Shown in pieces: positions 46,671 to 54,659 of a stretch of DNA of 64,000 nt. The notes below the pieces were generated by a model. That model did not search any database, was not told the origin of the DNA, and saw only the letters and a list, made by a program, of their open reading frames with translations. Positions within the stretch are counted from its first letter, which is position 1, and each line of letters starts with the position of its first letter. This DNA comes from Rhodoferax mekongensis (GTDB lineage Bacteria > Pseudomonadota > Gammaproteobacteria > Burkholderiales > Burkholderiaceae_C). Position numbers and translations under genes: made by a program. The stretch spans positions 2,567,001 through 2,631,000 of the forward strand of contig NZ_CP132507.1 in NCBI RefSeq assembly GCF_032191775.1, read 5' to 3'.

Positions 46671-46706
46671 GGCCCCCCAAGGGGGTGCAAGTAAACTTGG
46701 GGCGGC
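46671..46706. repeat. GC-rich hairpin in the yebC-yjgR divergent gap
   Basis: CCCCAAG (46675-46681) and CTTGGGG (46696-46702) form an inverted repeat with a 14-base loop inside a C/G-rich block that also holds GGCC arms and a C6 run. The gap between the divergent genes (46597-46730) holds nothing else recognisable. It resembles another short intergenic repeat I recall from Comamonadaceae, but only one copy is in this window. Confidence 0.5.
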
Positions 46707-46730
46707 CCAGCATTTACTTGAGAGACATCC

Positions 46731-48320
46731 ATGGCTTCCATCCAAGACGAAGGCATCCTGATTGCCCAGCACGCTGCAGGCAAGTCTGCAGTGCAATGTT
46801 TCCTCCGGCCCGACAAGGCCAACCGCCACGGCCTCATCACGGGCGCCACCGGCACCGGCAAAACCATCACCCTGCAGAGCCTGGCCGAAGGCTTTTCTGC
46901 CTTAGGCGTGCCGGTGTTCATGGCCGACGTCAAAGGCGACTTGACCGGCATCTCCCAAAAAGGTGCATTGACCGAGAAGCTGGCCAAAGTCATCAAGGAA
47001 CGGGGGTTTGAGGAACCCGCGTTTTCCGCCTTCCCCACCACGCTATGGGACGTATTCGGCAAACAAGGCCACCCCGTGCGCGCCACGGTCAGCGACCTGG
47101 GCCCGTTGCTGCTGGCCCGCATGCTCAACCTGAACGAAACCCAGGCCGGCGTGCTGCAACTAGTGTTCAAGATTGCGGATGACGACGGCCTGTTGCTGCT
47201 CGACATGAAAGACCTGCGCGCCATGTGCCAGGACGTGGGCGACAACGCCGCCAGCTACACCACCGAATACGGCAACATCAGCGCCGCCAGCATTGGCGCC
47301 ATCCAGCGTGGCCTGATGCAGATCGAAGAGCAAGGTGGCGACCAATTCTTCGGCGAGCCCATGCTCAACATCGAAGACTTCATGCAGACCGATGGCTCGG
47401 GCAAAGGGGTAGTCAACATCCTCGCGGCAGACAAGCTCATGCAGTCGCCTCGCTTGTATGCAACCTTTTTGTTGTGGATGCTGAGCGAACTGTTCGAGGC
47501 TTTGCCCGAGGTAGGCGACCTGGACAAGCCCAAATTGGTGTTCTTCTTCGACGAGGCCCACCTCTTGTTTGCCGATGCGCCCAAGGTGCTGATCGAGCGC
47601 ATTGAACTGGTGGTGCGACTGGTTCGGTCCAAGGGCGTGGGCGTATTCTTTGTGACGCAAAACCCGCTGGACATTCCCGACAGCGTGCTGGCCCAGCTGG
47701 GCAACCGCGTTCAACACGCCTTGCGCGCCTTCACCCCGCGCGACCAGAAGGCCGTCAAAAGCGCTGCCGACACCATGCGCGCCAATCCGGGCTTGGATGT
47801 GGCGACCGCCATCACCGAGCTGGGGGTGGGCGAGGCCTTGGTGAGCCTGATGGATGAAAAAGGCCGCCCCTCTCTCACAGAACGCGTCTTCGTCATTCCA
47901 CCGGCCAGCCAGATCGGCCCCATCACCCCCGAGCAACGCAAGACGCTGATCACCGAATCCATCGTCGCGGGTGTCTACGAGAAGGCGGTGGACCGGGAGT
48001 CGGCCTTCGAGGCACTCAAAGGCCGCACGCAAAACCGTGCGCCGGCTGCAGCGGAAGCGGAAGCTGAAGGCGATGCCGCCCCTGCCACTCCGCGTACACG
48101 TGCCGGCCGCGCAGCGCCTGCTGCGGAGCCGGAGGCAGCGCCGGCTGGCGGCGGCATCCTGGACAGCATTGGTGACATGCTGGGTGGCGGCGCCCGCCGT
48201 TCACGCGCCAGCGTGGGCGAGCAGCTCATCAAGAGTGCGGCCAGCTCTATCGGCCGCGAAGTGGGCCGCCAGATCATCCGAGGAGTGCTGGGCAGCATTC
48301 TGGGCGGCAGCAAGCGATAA
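46731..48320 (+). CDS. yjgR: HerA/FtsK-like ATPase of the DUF853 (YjgR) family
   Basis: This 529-residue P-loop ATPase has [20 protein letters not shown] with Walker A at about residues 38-45, [17 protein letters not shown] typical of YjgR, and Walker [36 protein letters not shown] is the sensor-like segment. The last 100 residues are Ala/Pro-rich with a glycine-rich end. Its cellular role is not established. It starts with ATG 46731, divergent from yebC, and is followed 20 bases later by upp. Confidence 0.9.
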   Translation: MASIQDEGILIAQHAAGKSAVQCFLRPDKANRHGLITGATGTGKTITLQSLAEGFSALGVPVFMADVKGDLTGISQKGALTEKLAKVIKERGFEEPAFSAFPTTLWDVFGKQGHPVRATVSDLGPLLLARMLNLNETQAGVLQLVFKIADDDGLLLLDMKDLRAMCQDVGDNAASYTTEYGNISAASIGAIQRGLMQIEEQGGDQFFGEPMLNIEDFMQTDGSGKGVVNILAADKLMQSPRLYATFLLWMLSELFEALPEVGDLDKPKLVFFFDEAHLLFADAPKVLIERIELVVRLVRSKGVGVFFVTQNPLDIPDSVLAQLGNRVQHALRAFTPRDQKAVKSAADTMRANPGLDVATAITELGVGEALVSLMDEKGRPSLTERVFVIPPASQIGPITPEQRKTLITESIVAGVYEKAVDRESAFEALKGRTQNRAPAAAEAEAEGDAAPATPRTRAGRAAPAAEPEAAPAGGGILDSIGDMLGGGARRSRASVGEQLIKSAASSIGREVGRQIIRGVLGSILGGSKR

Positions 48321-48340
48321 CCACTACAAGGAACAAAAAC

Positions 48341-48994
48341 ATGGTCACCATCGATCCCGCAGCACGCGCCAACGTCACCCTCATCGACCACCCGCTGGTG
48401 CAGCACAAGCTCACCCTGATGCGCAAAAAGGAAGCCAGCACCAGCAGCTTCCGTCGGCTGCTCAACGAGCTGGCCGGCCTGATGATTTACGAAGTCTGTC
48501 GCGACATGCCGCTGCAAGATCTGGAAATTGAAACCCCGTTGGAAACCACCACCGGCAAGGTTATTGACGGCAAGAAGCTGGTATTTGCCAGCGTGCTGCG
48601 TGCCGGCAACGGCATTCTGGACGGCGTGCTCTCCGTGGTGCCGGGCGCCCGCGTAGGCCACGTGGGCCTGTACCGCGACCCCAAAACCCTGCAGGCGGTG
48701 GAGTACTACTTCAAGATGCCCAGCAATATGGAAGAACGCGATGTTGTCGTCGTGGACCCCATGTTGGCCACCGGCAACTCAGCGGCTGCGGCCGTCACGC
48801 GCCTCAAGGCCTGCAAGCCCAAGTCCATCAAATTCCTGTGCCTGCTGACCTGCCCCGAGGGCATCAACACCATGTACAAGGAACACCCCGATGTTCGCAT
48901 CTTCACCGCGGCCATCGACCGGGGCCTGAACGACCATGGTTACATTATGCCGGGGCTGGGTGACGCGGGCGATCGCATCTTCGGTACCCAGTAG
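48341..48994 (+). CDS. upp: Uracil phosphoribosyltransferase Upp
   Basis: This 217-residue salvage enzyme makes UMP from uracil and PRPP. It has [20 protein letters not shown], the PRPP loop [19 protein letters not shown] and the uracil-binding C-terminus [17 protein letters not shown]. It is preceded by AAGGA and followed by a cytosine-deaminase-like gene, which suggests conversion of cytosine to uracil to UMP as one route. Confidence 0.96.
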   Translation: MVTIDPAARANVTLIDHPLVQHKLTLMRKKEASTSSFRRLLNELAGLMIYEVCRDMPLQDLEIETPLETTTGKVIDGKKLVFASVLRAGNGILDGVLSVVPGARVGHVGLYRDPKTLQAVEYYFKMPSNMEERDVVVVDPMLATGNSAAAAVTRLKACKPKSIKFLCLLTCPEGINTMYKEHPDVRIFTAAIDRGLNDHGYIMPGLGDAGDRIFGTQ

Positions 48995-49017
48995 GCGATA
49001 AACAATAAAAATGACCG

Positions 49018-49062
49018 TTAGCGCCCGTGGAATCTGCACGGGCAGCTAGGTTTTTGATAGCA
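49018..49062 (+). repeat. Interspersed hairpin element, copy 4 (upp-amidohydrolase gap)
   Basis: TTAGCGCCCGTGGAATCTGC followed by ACGGGCAGCTAGG and TTTTTGATAGCA. CCCGT and ACGGG pair as a stem, and GCTA with TAGC make a second small inverted repeat. It is the clearest intergenic copy and lies 32 bases before the next start codon. Confidence 0.8.
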
Positions 49063-49093
49063 CTCTGCCTCACGGGGTGCGGGAGTTTTCACC

Positions 49094-50380
49094 ATGCTCG
49101 ACCTGCTTATCCACAACGCCACCTTGCCCGACGGGCGCAGCCACATGTCGGTGGCGGTACAAAGCGGCCGCATTACCGAGGTGACACAAGGGCTCACGCC
49201 AGAAGCCGCTGCGGCGGCGGAGGTGGTGGACGCCGGCGGCATGTTGCTCAGCAGCCCATTTGTGGATGCGCACTTCCACATGGACGCCACGCTCAGCCTG
49301 GGTTTGCCGCGGCTGAACCAGAGCGGCACCTTGCTGGAAGGTATTGCGCTGTGGGGCGAGCTCAAACCGCACCTGACCTTTGATGCGCTGGTGCACCGCG
49401 CGCTGGCCTACTGCGACTGGGCCGTCGCCAACGGTCTGTTGGCCATCCGCAGCCATGTGGACACCAGCGACGCGAGCATGCTGGCGGTGGAAGCCCTGTT
49501 GGCTGTCAAAAAGAAAGTCGCGCCCTATATCGATCTTCAGCTGGTCGCGTTTCCACAGGACGGTGTCCTGAGAAGCAAAGGCGGCATAGACAACCTCAAA
49601 AAAGCACTGGCGCTGGGCGTGGACGTGGTCGGTGGCATTCCCCACTTTGAGCGCACCATGGCGGACGGCGCTGCCAGCGTCAAACTGCTGTGTGAGCTGG
49701 CCGCCGAGCAAGGCAAGCTGGTCGACATGCATTGCGACGAGTCGGACGACCCGCTTTCGCGCCATGTGGAAACCCTGGCTTTTGAGGCCAACCGCCTGGG
49801 CCTGCACGGCCGCGTGACTGGCAGTCATCTGACCTCCATGCACAGCATGGACAACTACTATGTGAGCAAACTGCTGCCGCTCATGGCGGAGGCGCAACTG
49901 AGCGTGGTCAGCAACCCGCTCATCAACATCACCCTGCAGGGCCGGCACGACAGCTACCCCAAGCGCCGCGGCATGACCCGCGTGCCTGAAATCATGGCAG
50001 CCGGCATGACCGTCGCCTTTGGTCAGGACTGTTGCATGGACCCTTGGTACAGCATGGGAAGCGGCGACATGCTTGAGGTCGCCAGCATGGGCCTGCACGT
50101 GGCGCAAATGACCAGCCAGCCCGCCATGCAGCAGTGCTTTGATGCCGTCACCACCAACCCCGCCCGCATCCTGCACCTGCAGGGCTATGGCCTGGAAAAA
50201 GGCTGCCACGCCGACCTGGTGCTGCTGCAAGCGCAAAACCCCATCGAGGCCATCCGCCTCAAAGCCACCCGCCTCAAGGTCTGGCGGCGGGGTACTCTAG
50301 TGGCACAAACACCGGCGCGGACAGCAACGTTGACTCTGCCCGGCCGGCCGGCGAGCACATCCTTCTTACGTACCAAATAG
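49094..50380 (+). CDS. Cytosine-deaminase-like amidohydrolase
   Basis: This 428-residue amidohydrolase resembles CodA. Metal ligands are in VDAHFHMDATLSLG (HxH), DMHCDESDDPLSRHVE and SHLTSMHSMDNYY, and the C-terminal Asp is in VAFGQDCCMDPWY. CodA has GHDD at the last site; here it is GQDC, so the residue after the metal-binding Asp, which shapes pyrimidine binding in CodA, is Cys. The substrate may therefore be a modified pyrimidine, isoguanine-like base or other cyclic amidine. It lies between upp and a nitrilase-family gene on the same strand. Confidence 0.8.
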   Translation: MLDLLIHNATLPDGRSHMSVAVQSGRITEVTQGLTPEAAAAAEVVDAGGMLLSSPFVDAHFHMDATLSLGLPRLNQSGTLLEGIALWGELKPHLTFDALVHRALAYCDWAVANGLLAIRSHVDTSDASMLAVEALLAVKKKVAPYIDLQLVAFPQDGVLRSKGGIDNLKKALALGVDVVGGIPHFERTMADGAASVKLLCELAAEQGKLVDMHCDESDDPLSRHVETLAFEANRLGLHGRVTGSHLTSMHSMDNYYVSKLLPLMAEAQLSVVSNPLINITLQGRHDSYPKRRGMTRVPEIMAAGMTVAFGQDCCMDPWYSMGSGDMLEVASMGLHVAQMTSQPAMQQCFDAVTTNPARILHLQGYGLEKGCHADLVLLQAQNPIEAIRLKATRLKVWRRGTLVAQTPARTATLTLPGRPASTSFLRTK

Positions 50381-50383
50381 GTC

Positions 50384-50430
50384 TCTAGCGCTCATGGATA
50401 TTGCGCAAGCAGCTAGCAAAAGCATAGCAT
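50384..50430 (+). repeat. Interspersed hairpin element, copy 5 (at the nitrilase start)
   Basis: TCTAGCGCTCATGGATATTG is followed by CGCAAGCAGCTAGCAAAAGC and ATAGCA. It shares the tail GCAAAAGCATAGCA with the dapE copy. The ATG inside it is the start codon of the next gene, so the element supplies the start and about the first 12 codons. Confidence 0.78.
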
Positions 50431-51137
50431 TCGCGATAGCTGCTGCGCAAAGCACCTCGGTCCCGCTGGACGTGGCGGCCAATGTGCAAAACCACCTGCG
50501 CTTTGTGGAAGCCGCTGCGCAGCATGGCGTGCAGTGGCTGGTCTTCCCGGAACTGTCCCTCACCGGCTACGAGTTGGCCGCAATGCCCGACTTGGTGCTG
50601 CACGCGGACCACGCGCTCTTGGCGCCCCTGCGCGAAGCAGCCCAACGCACGGGCATGGCCATCACCGTGGGCGCGCCAGTGGACAGTGGCAGCGCCCTGC
50701 CCTTTGTTGGCGCCATCACCTTGCGACCGGATGGCCAACACTACGTATACGCGAAGTACCACCTGCATGGCAGCGAAACCCGATTCGCCACCGCCGGCTC
50801 AGCGCAGGTAGGCCTGCAGGCATGGGCAGGACAGCAGATCGCCAGTGCGATCTGTGCCGACACTAATTACCCCAGCCATGCAGCGCAAGCTGCTGCTGCA
50901 GGCGCCTGCGTCTACGCAGCGGGCATCCTCACTTCTGCCAATGGCTATGCCGCCGAAGCACCCCTGTGGGCCCGCTACGCGCGCGAACACGCGATGACGG
51001 TTGTGATCGCCAACCATGGGGGACCATCGGGGGGCTATTTGTCGGCAGGGAGAAGCGGAATATGGGATTCACAAGGGGAATTACTCGCCGTGGCAAGGGG
51101 TACCGGAGACTGCCTGGTCATCGCCAGCCGCGACTGA
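50394..51137 (+). CDS. Carbon-nitrogen hydrolase (nitrilase superfamily)
   Basis: This 247-residue amidase-type enzyme has the Glu-Lys-Cys triad: Glu in LVFPELSLTGYE, Lys in VYAKYHLHGSE and Cys in IASAICADTNYPSHA. The first true family strand is FAIAAAQSTSVPLDVAANVQ. The preceding residues DIAQAASKSIA come from the interspersed repeat. It may deaminate or hydrolyse a small amide or carbamoyl compound linked to the neighbouring pyrimidine salvage genes; the substrate is unknown. It converges with the M50-type gene on the other strand. Confidence 0.85.
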   Translation: MDIAQAASKSIAFAIAAAQSTSVPLDVAANVQNHLRFVEAAAQHGVQWLVFPELSLTGYELAAMPDLVLHADHALLAPLREAAQRTGMAITVGAPVDSGSALPFVGAITLRPDGQHYVYAKYHLHGSETRFATAGSAQVGLQAWAGQQIASAICADTNYPSHAAQAAAAGACVYAAGILTSANGYAAEAPLWARYAREHAMTVVIANHGGPSGGYLSAGRSGIWDSQGELLAVARGTGDCLVIASRD

Positions 51138-51167
51138 GGGCATCCCGGAAGCAGTTTCTCTACCAGC

Positions 51168-53276
51168 TCAAAAACCCACTTCACGGACAAGTACGGCGGC
51201 TGCCTGCCGCACATAACGCCATGCAGGAACCTGCCAGCTTCCGCGGATACTGATTTCTCCGCGACGCGACATCAGCGACGCACTCTCAGGAATTTCCTCG
51301 ACGGGCGCCAGCACCACCCTGAAGATGGCCCGCTCCGGGTTCAACTGCCCCGCCTTTTCGCGCACAGGGATATGCCCCCCCGCTACCGTTGCCAACTCTG
51401 GTCGTGGCAGCGTATGACTGGCATCCTTGTCGATACTGCTCACCGTCATGTTCAAAGCCCCAATACCAGAGCCATCGGCAGAAAAGCTGGCTGCATCACC
51501 CGGGTGGATATGTTGAATTGCTTCCTCATCAAGCCACGTCTCAACCAACCATCTACCGTCATCGCGCACTACCACACCGATACGCTCCCGACGACCCAAC
51601 CATTGGCCCACATGCAGATCCGGATCTGTGTCCCTGAAGGTGCCCGCAAATGGTGCAACGGGTGAGTATGTCGACATTTCTGTGTTCAGGCTTGCAAGTT
51701 CTGCTTGAGCGCCTGTCAGTGCCTGCTCAGTTGCAAGCATTCGTTGCCTTGCGTTTTCGTCAAAATTGGAGGCAGCAGCCTGAAGCCTTAGATTCTCGAT
51801 ACGGACTATCAGCGCCTCTTTGCGGAGCTGAAGATCCGGAACAAACAGTCTGACTAGCGGAGTTCCGGGCACCACTTTTACGCCTTCCCGCAGAGGTAAT
51901 TCCTCAACGCGTGCACCGGAGGGCGCGTACACAGGCCAAACGTCTACGGGTTTCAACATGCCGCTTGCGGTCACATGTGTCGGCCAAGGCACAAAAAATA
52001 ACAACAAGATCAAAGCAGCGAAAATGGCTCGCCGGCGGGCAACCCGGCTGAGGCGAATGGTCGGCCAGCGGCTGGACCATGCCAAAAATTCCTGACGTAT
52101 AGGCATCCAAACAAACCAGATAATTTCTACAAAGAATAAAAAGATGCCCAGCAACTTGAAGGCAAAGTGGTAGACCAGTACGGCGATACCCAAGAATAAG
52201 GTCAAGCGGTACAACCAGACCAGCCAGGCAAAGGCAATCAGGCCGTTGCGCTTTCCCGAATGAAAATGCTCGGGCGGGGGCTCATTGAGGCCAAACAACA
52301 CCTCTCGCAAATGCCAACGTGCAAGAGCAAAAGAACGTGAGTGCAAATTCGGCATGTCTAACCAGTCCGACAGCACAAAATAACCATCGAAACGCATGAA
52401 AGGACTGGCATTGATCACCACCGAGGTGATCCAACTTGTTGTGGCCAGTACAAAGGCGGCCGATCGCAGCTCGCCATGGGGCAACAACGCCCAGGCCAGA
52501 GTTGCCCACGCAGCGATCATTAGCTCGGTAGCAATACCAGCAATGGCTACCTGCAGTCGCTGCAGACGATCGGTCAAACGCCAAGTGTCATTGGTATCGG
52601 TGTACGCCACCGGCCACATCACCAAAAAAGCCACCCCCATCGCAGGAACCTTGCACCCCAGCCGCTTGGCCGTAAACGCATGGCCCAACTCATGCGCCGT
52701 TTTCACCAATGCCAACGCCACGCCGTACGACCAAAGACCTGGCAAACTGAAGGTATCGACCAAGGTGGTCACGAACAAATCCCATTGCCTGAAAACCTGT
52801 ACCAAGCCCAGCGCCAGTGCCCCCAAAGTCAGCCACAAAAATTTTGGTGTAAAGAAAACGCCTGCAACTTTGAGCCATCGGGTCAGCCACGCATCCGGAT
52901 GGACCAAAGGGATACGAAAAAACAGATAGTGATGCAAAAGCCACTGGAAGACACCGCCTGAGATTCGTGCTTTGCGCTCAGCCAATTGGCTGGCACTTGC
53001 ATGGCTGCCAAGATGTACTAGCTGGTTATCTTGTAAAAACCCGGCGACTTGCTCCACCTCGGCGCAGCTTATCTTCAAGGTCGTGTCAGCACTTACCGAC
53101 TCTGCGATCCGTGCAGGATCGTTCAAAGACCATCGGCACAAGATTTCATACATGGGCCAATCAAGTCGTATGAATTGATTGCGCACCGGGTCATGCAGCG
53201 TCCAGCTCGGCTGCCCATCTCCCAATACGGGACCTGCCAACAGATCCAACTCCTCTCGCAAGCTGGGAAGCGGCAT
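51168..53276 (-). CDS. Site-2-protease-like M50 membrane protein fused to HlyD-like domain
   Basis: This 702-residue protein has an N-terminal PqqD-like region (residues 25-90), several membrane segments from about 120, and the zinc motif HELGH at 195-199 within LVKTAHELGHAFTAKRLG. The second M50 motif INASPFMRFDGYF provides Asn289 and Asp297-Gly298. After a last membrane helix near 418-430 comes a HlyD-like periplasmic part with WPVYAPSGARVEELPLREG and a coiled-coil segment. It ends the export cassette. Start ATG 53276; a TTG one codon upstream is the alternative. The protease residues are complete, so it may cleave a membrane-embedded substrate, or the fold may serve transport. Confidence 0.82.
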   Translation of the reverse strand: MPLPSLREELDLLAGPVLGDGQPSWTLHDPVRNQFIRLDWPMYEILCRWSLNDPARIAESVSADTTLKISCAEVEQVAGFLQDNQLVHLGSHASASQLAERKARISGGVFQWLLHHYLFFRIPLVHPDAWLTRWLKVAGVFFTPKFLWLTLGALALGLVQVFRQWDLFVTTLVDTFSLPGLWSYGVALALVKTAHELGHAFTAKRLGCKVPAMGVAFLVMWPVAYTDTNDTWRLTDRLQRLQVAIAGIATELMIAAWATLAWALLPHGELRSAAFVLATTSWITSVVINASPFMRFDGYFVLSDWLDMPNLHSRSFALARWHLREVLFGLNEPPPEHFHSGKRNGLIAFAWLVWLYRLTLFLGIAVLVYHFAFKLLGIFLFFVEIIWFVWMPIRQEFLAWSSRWPTIRLSRVARRRAIFAALILLLFFVPWPTHVTASGMLKPVDVWPVYAPSGARVEELPLREGVKVVPGTPLVRLFVPDLQLRKEALIVRIENLRLQAAASNFDENARQRMLATEQALTGAQAELASLNTEMSTYSPVAPFAGTFRDTDPDLHVGQWLGRRERIGVVVRDDGRWLVETWLDEEAIQHIHPGDAASFSADGSGIGALNMTVSSIDKDASHTLPRPELATVAGGHIPVREKAGQLNPERAIFRVVLAPVEEIPESASLMSRRGEISIRGSWQVPAWRYVRQAAAVLVREVGF

Positions 53277-53279
53277 CAA

Positions 53280-54659
53280 TCAAATCCCCAAAGTGGTGCG
53301 CAAGGAGGCGATGGGTCGTCGCAAGATCCAGAAGCCCAATGGCACCCAGCCGGCTTGAACTTTAGCCGTTCCCTTCAGGCCCACCCGATGACTTGTTTTC
53401 TCTGACAAGGTGGCGCGTAACCGGTAAGCAAAAAGGCCGTCAGGTCGCGGCATCGCCTCGTGAGCCACATAGCGAACGCGCGCTGATACGGGTGATAGTG
53501 GGCTAGCATTCAGATACATCGTCACAGCATCGCCAGGGGATAAATCAATAGCATCTGCCAGCGGAAGCCAAACCTCCACTTCACTATCTTCTGGTTCTGC
53601 GATACGCAAGATGCGTTCACCCACGGTAACCGGTTTGCCTATCCATTCTGCTGGGTCATCAAAAAGCACTACCCCATCTCTGGGGGAAGTCACCCGCGAG
53701 CGCTCCAGTTGCCCTCGCAAAAACGCCACTTCTGCGCGTTTTTCTTCAATTTTTCCAGTACTCAAAGCCAACTGACCGCGTAGCTTTGCGTCCTGCAGCG
53801 CCTGCTGCGAAGTTTGCCGGTATTCGGTTTCTGCCGTTGCCAGATTCTGCTCGGCGACATCCACGCGGCTTTGAATCAAAGCCTCGTCAAAGCCGACCAA
53901 CAACTGTCCCTGCTTCACCAATTGGTTGGGTTGTACGTGGAATACCGAGACCACGCCATCCAGCGGCGCACGTATGACCGTAGGGTGCGCGGGCACCAAC
54001 TCACCGGGAGCCAACACACTCAGTCGCACTGGAAAAACCATAACGAACAAGAGCACCACCCCCCATCGCACAAGCGGCTGCTTCCACCACGCTTGCCCCG
54101 CTTTGGGGCGGAACCAATCTGCGACAAGAGCGCCTAGGCTTCGCAAGTTCCAAGGGGTTGTCGGACGGAGCGCCCTGAAAGCATGCCACCAGGCGTCTAG
54201 CCACTCCGTCAGAAGCAAGAGATCATCGTCAGACCAAGCTTCCTCACGCACCAGCAACAATCCGCCCGGCTTCAGTCCTCGGGTTCCGGGCAAGCCGACC
54301 CACAATCCATGCACAGGCCACCACGCAGCCCAATCCGCCGCCATTTCGGAAGGGACATTTGAAGGCCCCACTCGCACAGCGGAGACTTTTGCAAGCTCTT
54401 CCCGTTTGACGATCCCGTCGCATACCTTATTGACCCATTGGCCATAGGGCGCATGTTCGTCAGGCACCACCACACCAGAGTGGCTTTGAAGCCCCTGATC
54501 TGCAAACCACAGCATTCCCTGCCTGTAGGGCGTCAAAAGGTGGGTTTCATTGACTAACAAAAAACCCAGCTCAGTAGTGCTGGCTGCAGCCCTCGCCCGC
54601 CTGACGAGTTCATACAACGTGGGCAGCGTGGCGTTCGGATTGGACTGATTCAGGATCAA
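53280..54659 (-). CDS. HlyD-family adaptor with GAF-like cytoplasmic N-terminus
   Basis: This 459-residue protein has an N-terminal 1-190 region resembling a GAF-type sensory fold (LVNETHLLTPYRQGMLWFAD), then a single membrane helix at about 198-215 (WGVVLLFVMVFPVRLSVLA). A lipoyl-like HlyD domain with VIRAPLDGVVSVFHVQPNQL, a coiled-coil hairpin at about 255-310, and a beta-barrel region follow. It starts with TTG 54659 overlapping the giant gene stop (TTGA), so translation is coupled. The cytoplasmic domain could sense the substrate or a ligand; this is inference. Confidence 0.78.
   Translation of the reverse strand: MILNQSNPNATLPTLYELVRRARAAASTTELGFLLVNETHLLTPYRQGMLWFADQGLQSHSGVVVPDEHAPYGQWVNKVCDGIVKREELAKVSAVRVGPSNVPSEMAADWAAWWPVHGLWVGLPGTRGLKPGGLLLVREEAWSDDDLLLLTEWLDAWWHAFRALRPTTPWNLRSLGALVADWFRPKAGQAWWKQPLVRWGVVLLFVMVFPVRLSVLAPGELVPAHPTVIRAPLDGVVSVFHVQPNQLVKQGQLLVGFDEALIQSRVDVAEQNLATAETEYRQTSQQALQDAKLRGQLALSTGKIEEKRAEVAFLRGQLERSRVTSPRDGVVLFDDPAEWIGKPVTVGERILRIAEPEDSEVEVWLPLADAIDLSPGDAVTMYLNASPLSPVSARVRYVAHEAMPRPDGLFAYRLRATLSEKTSHRVGLKGTAKVQAGWVPLGFWILRRPIASLRTTLGI

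Noticed and set aside
49070..50236. 388-codon open frame on the minus strand
   Set aside because: It is antisense to the CodA-like amidohydrolase with complete metal motifs. Coding signals favour the plus strand.
51373..51381. G7 run in the M50-HlyD gene as a phase-variation tract
   Set aside because: Seven bases near the 3' end of a gene are common in this GC-rich DNA and would truncate little.
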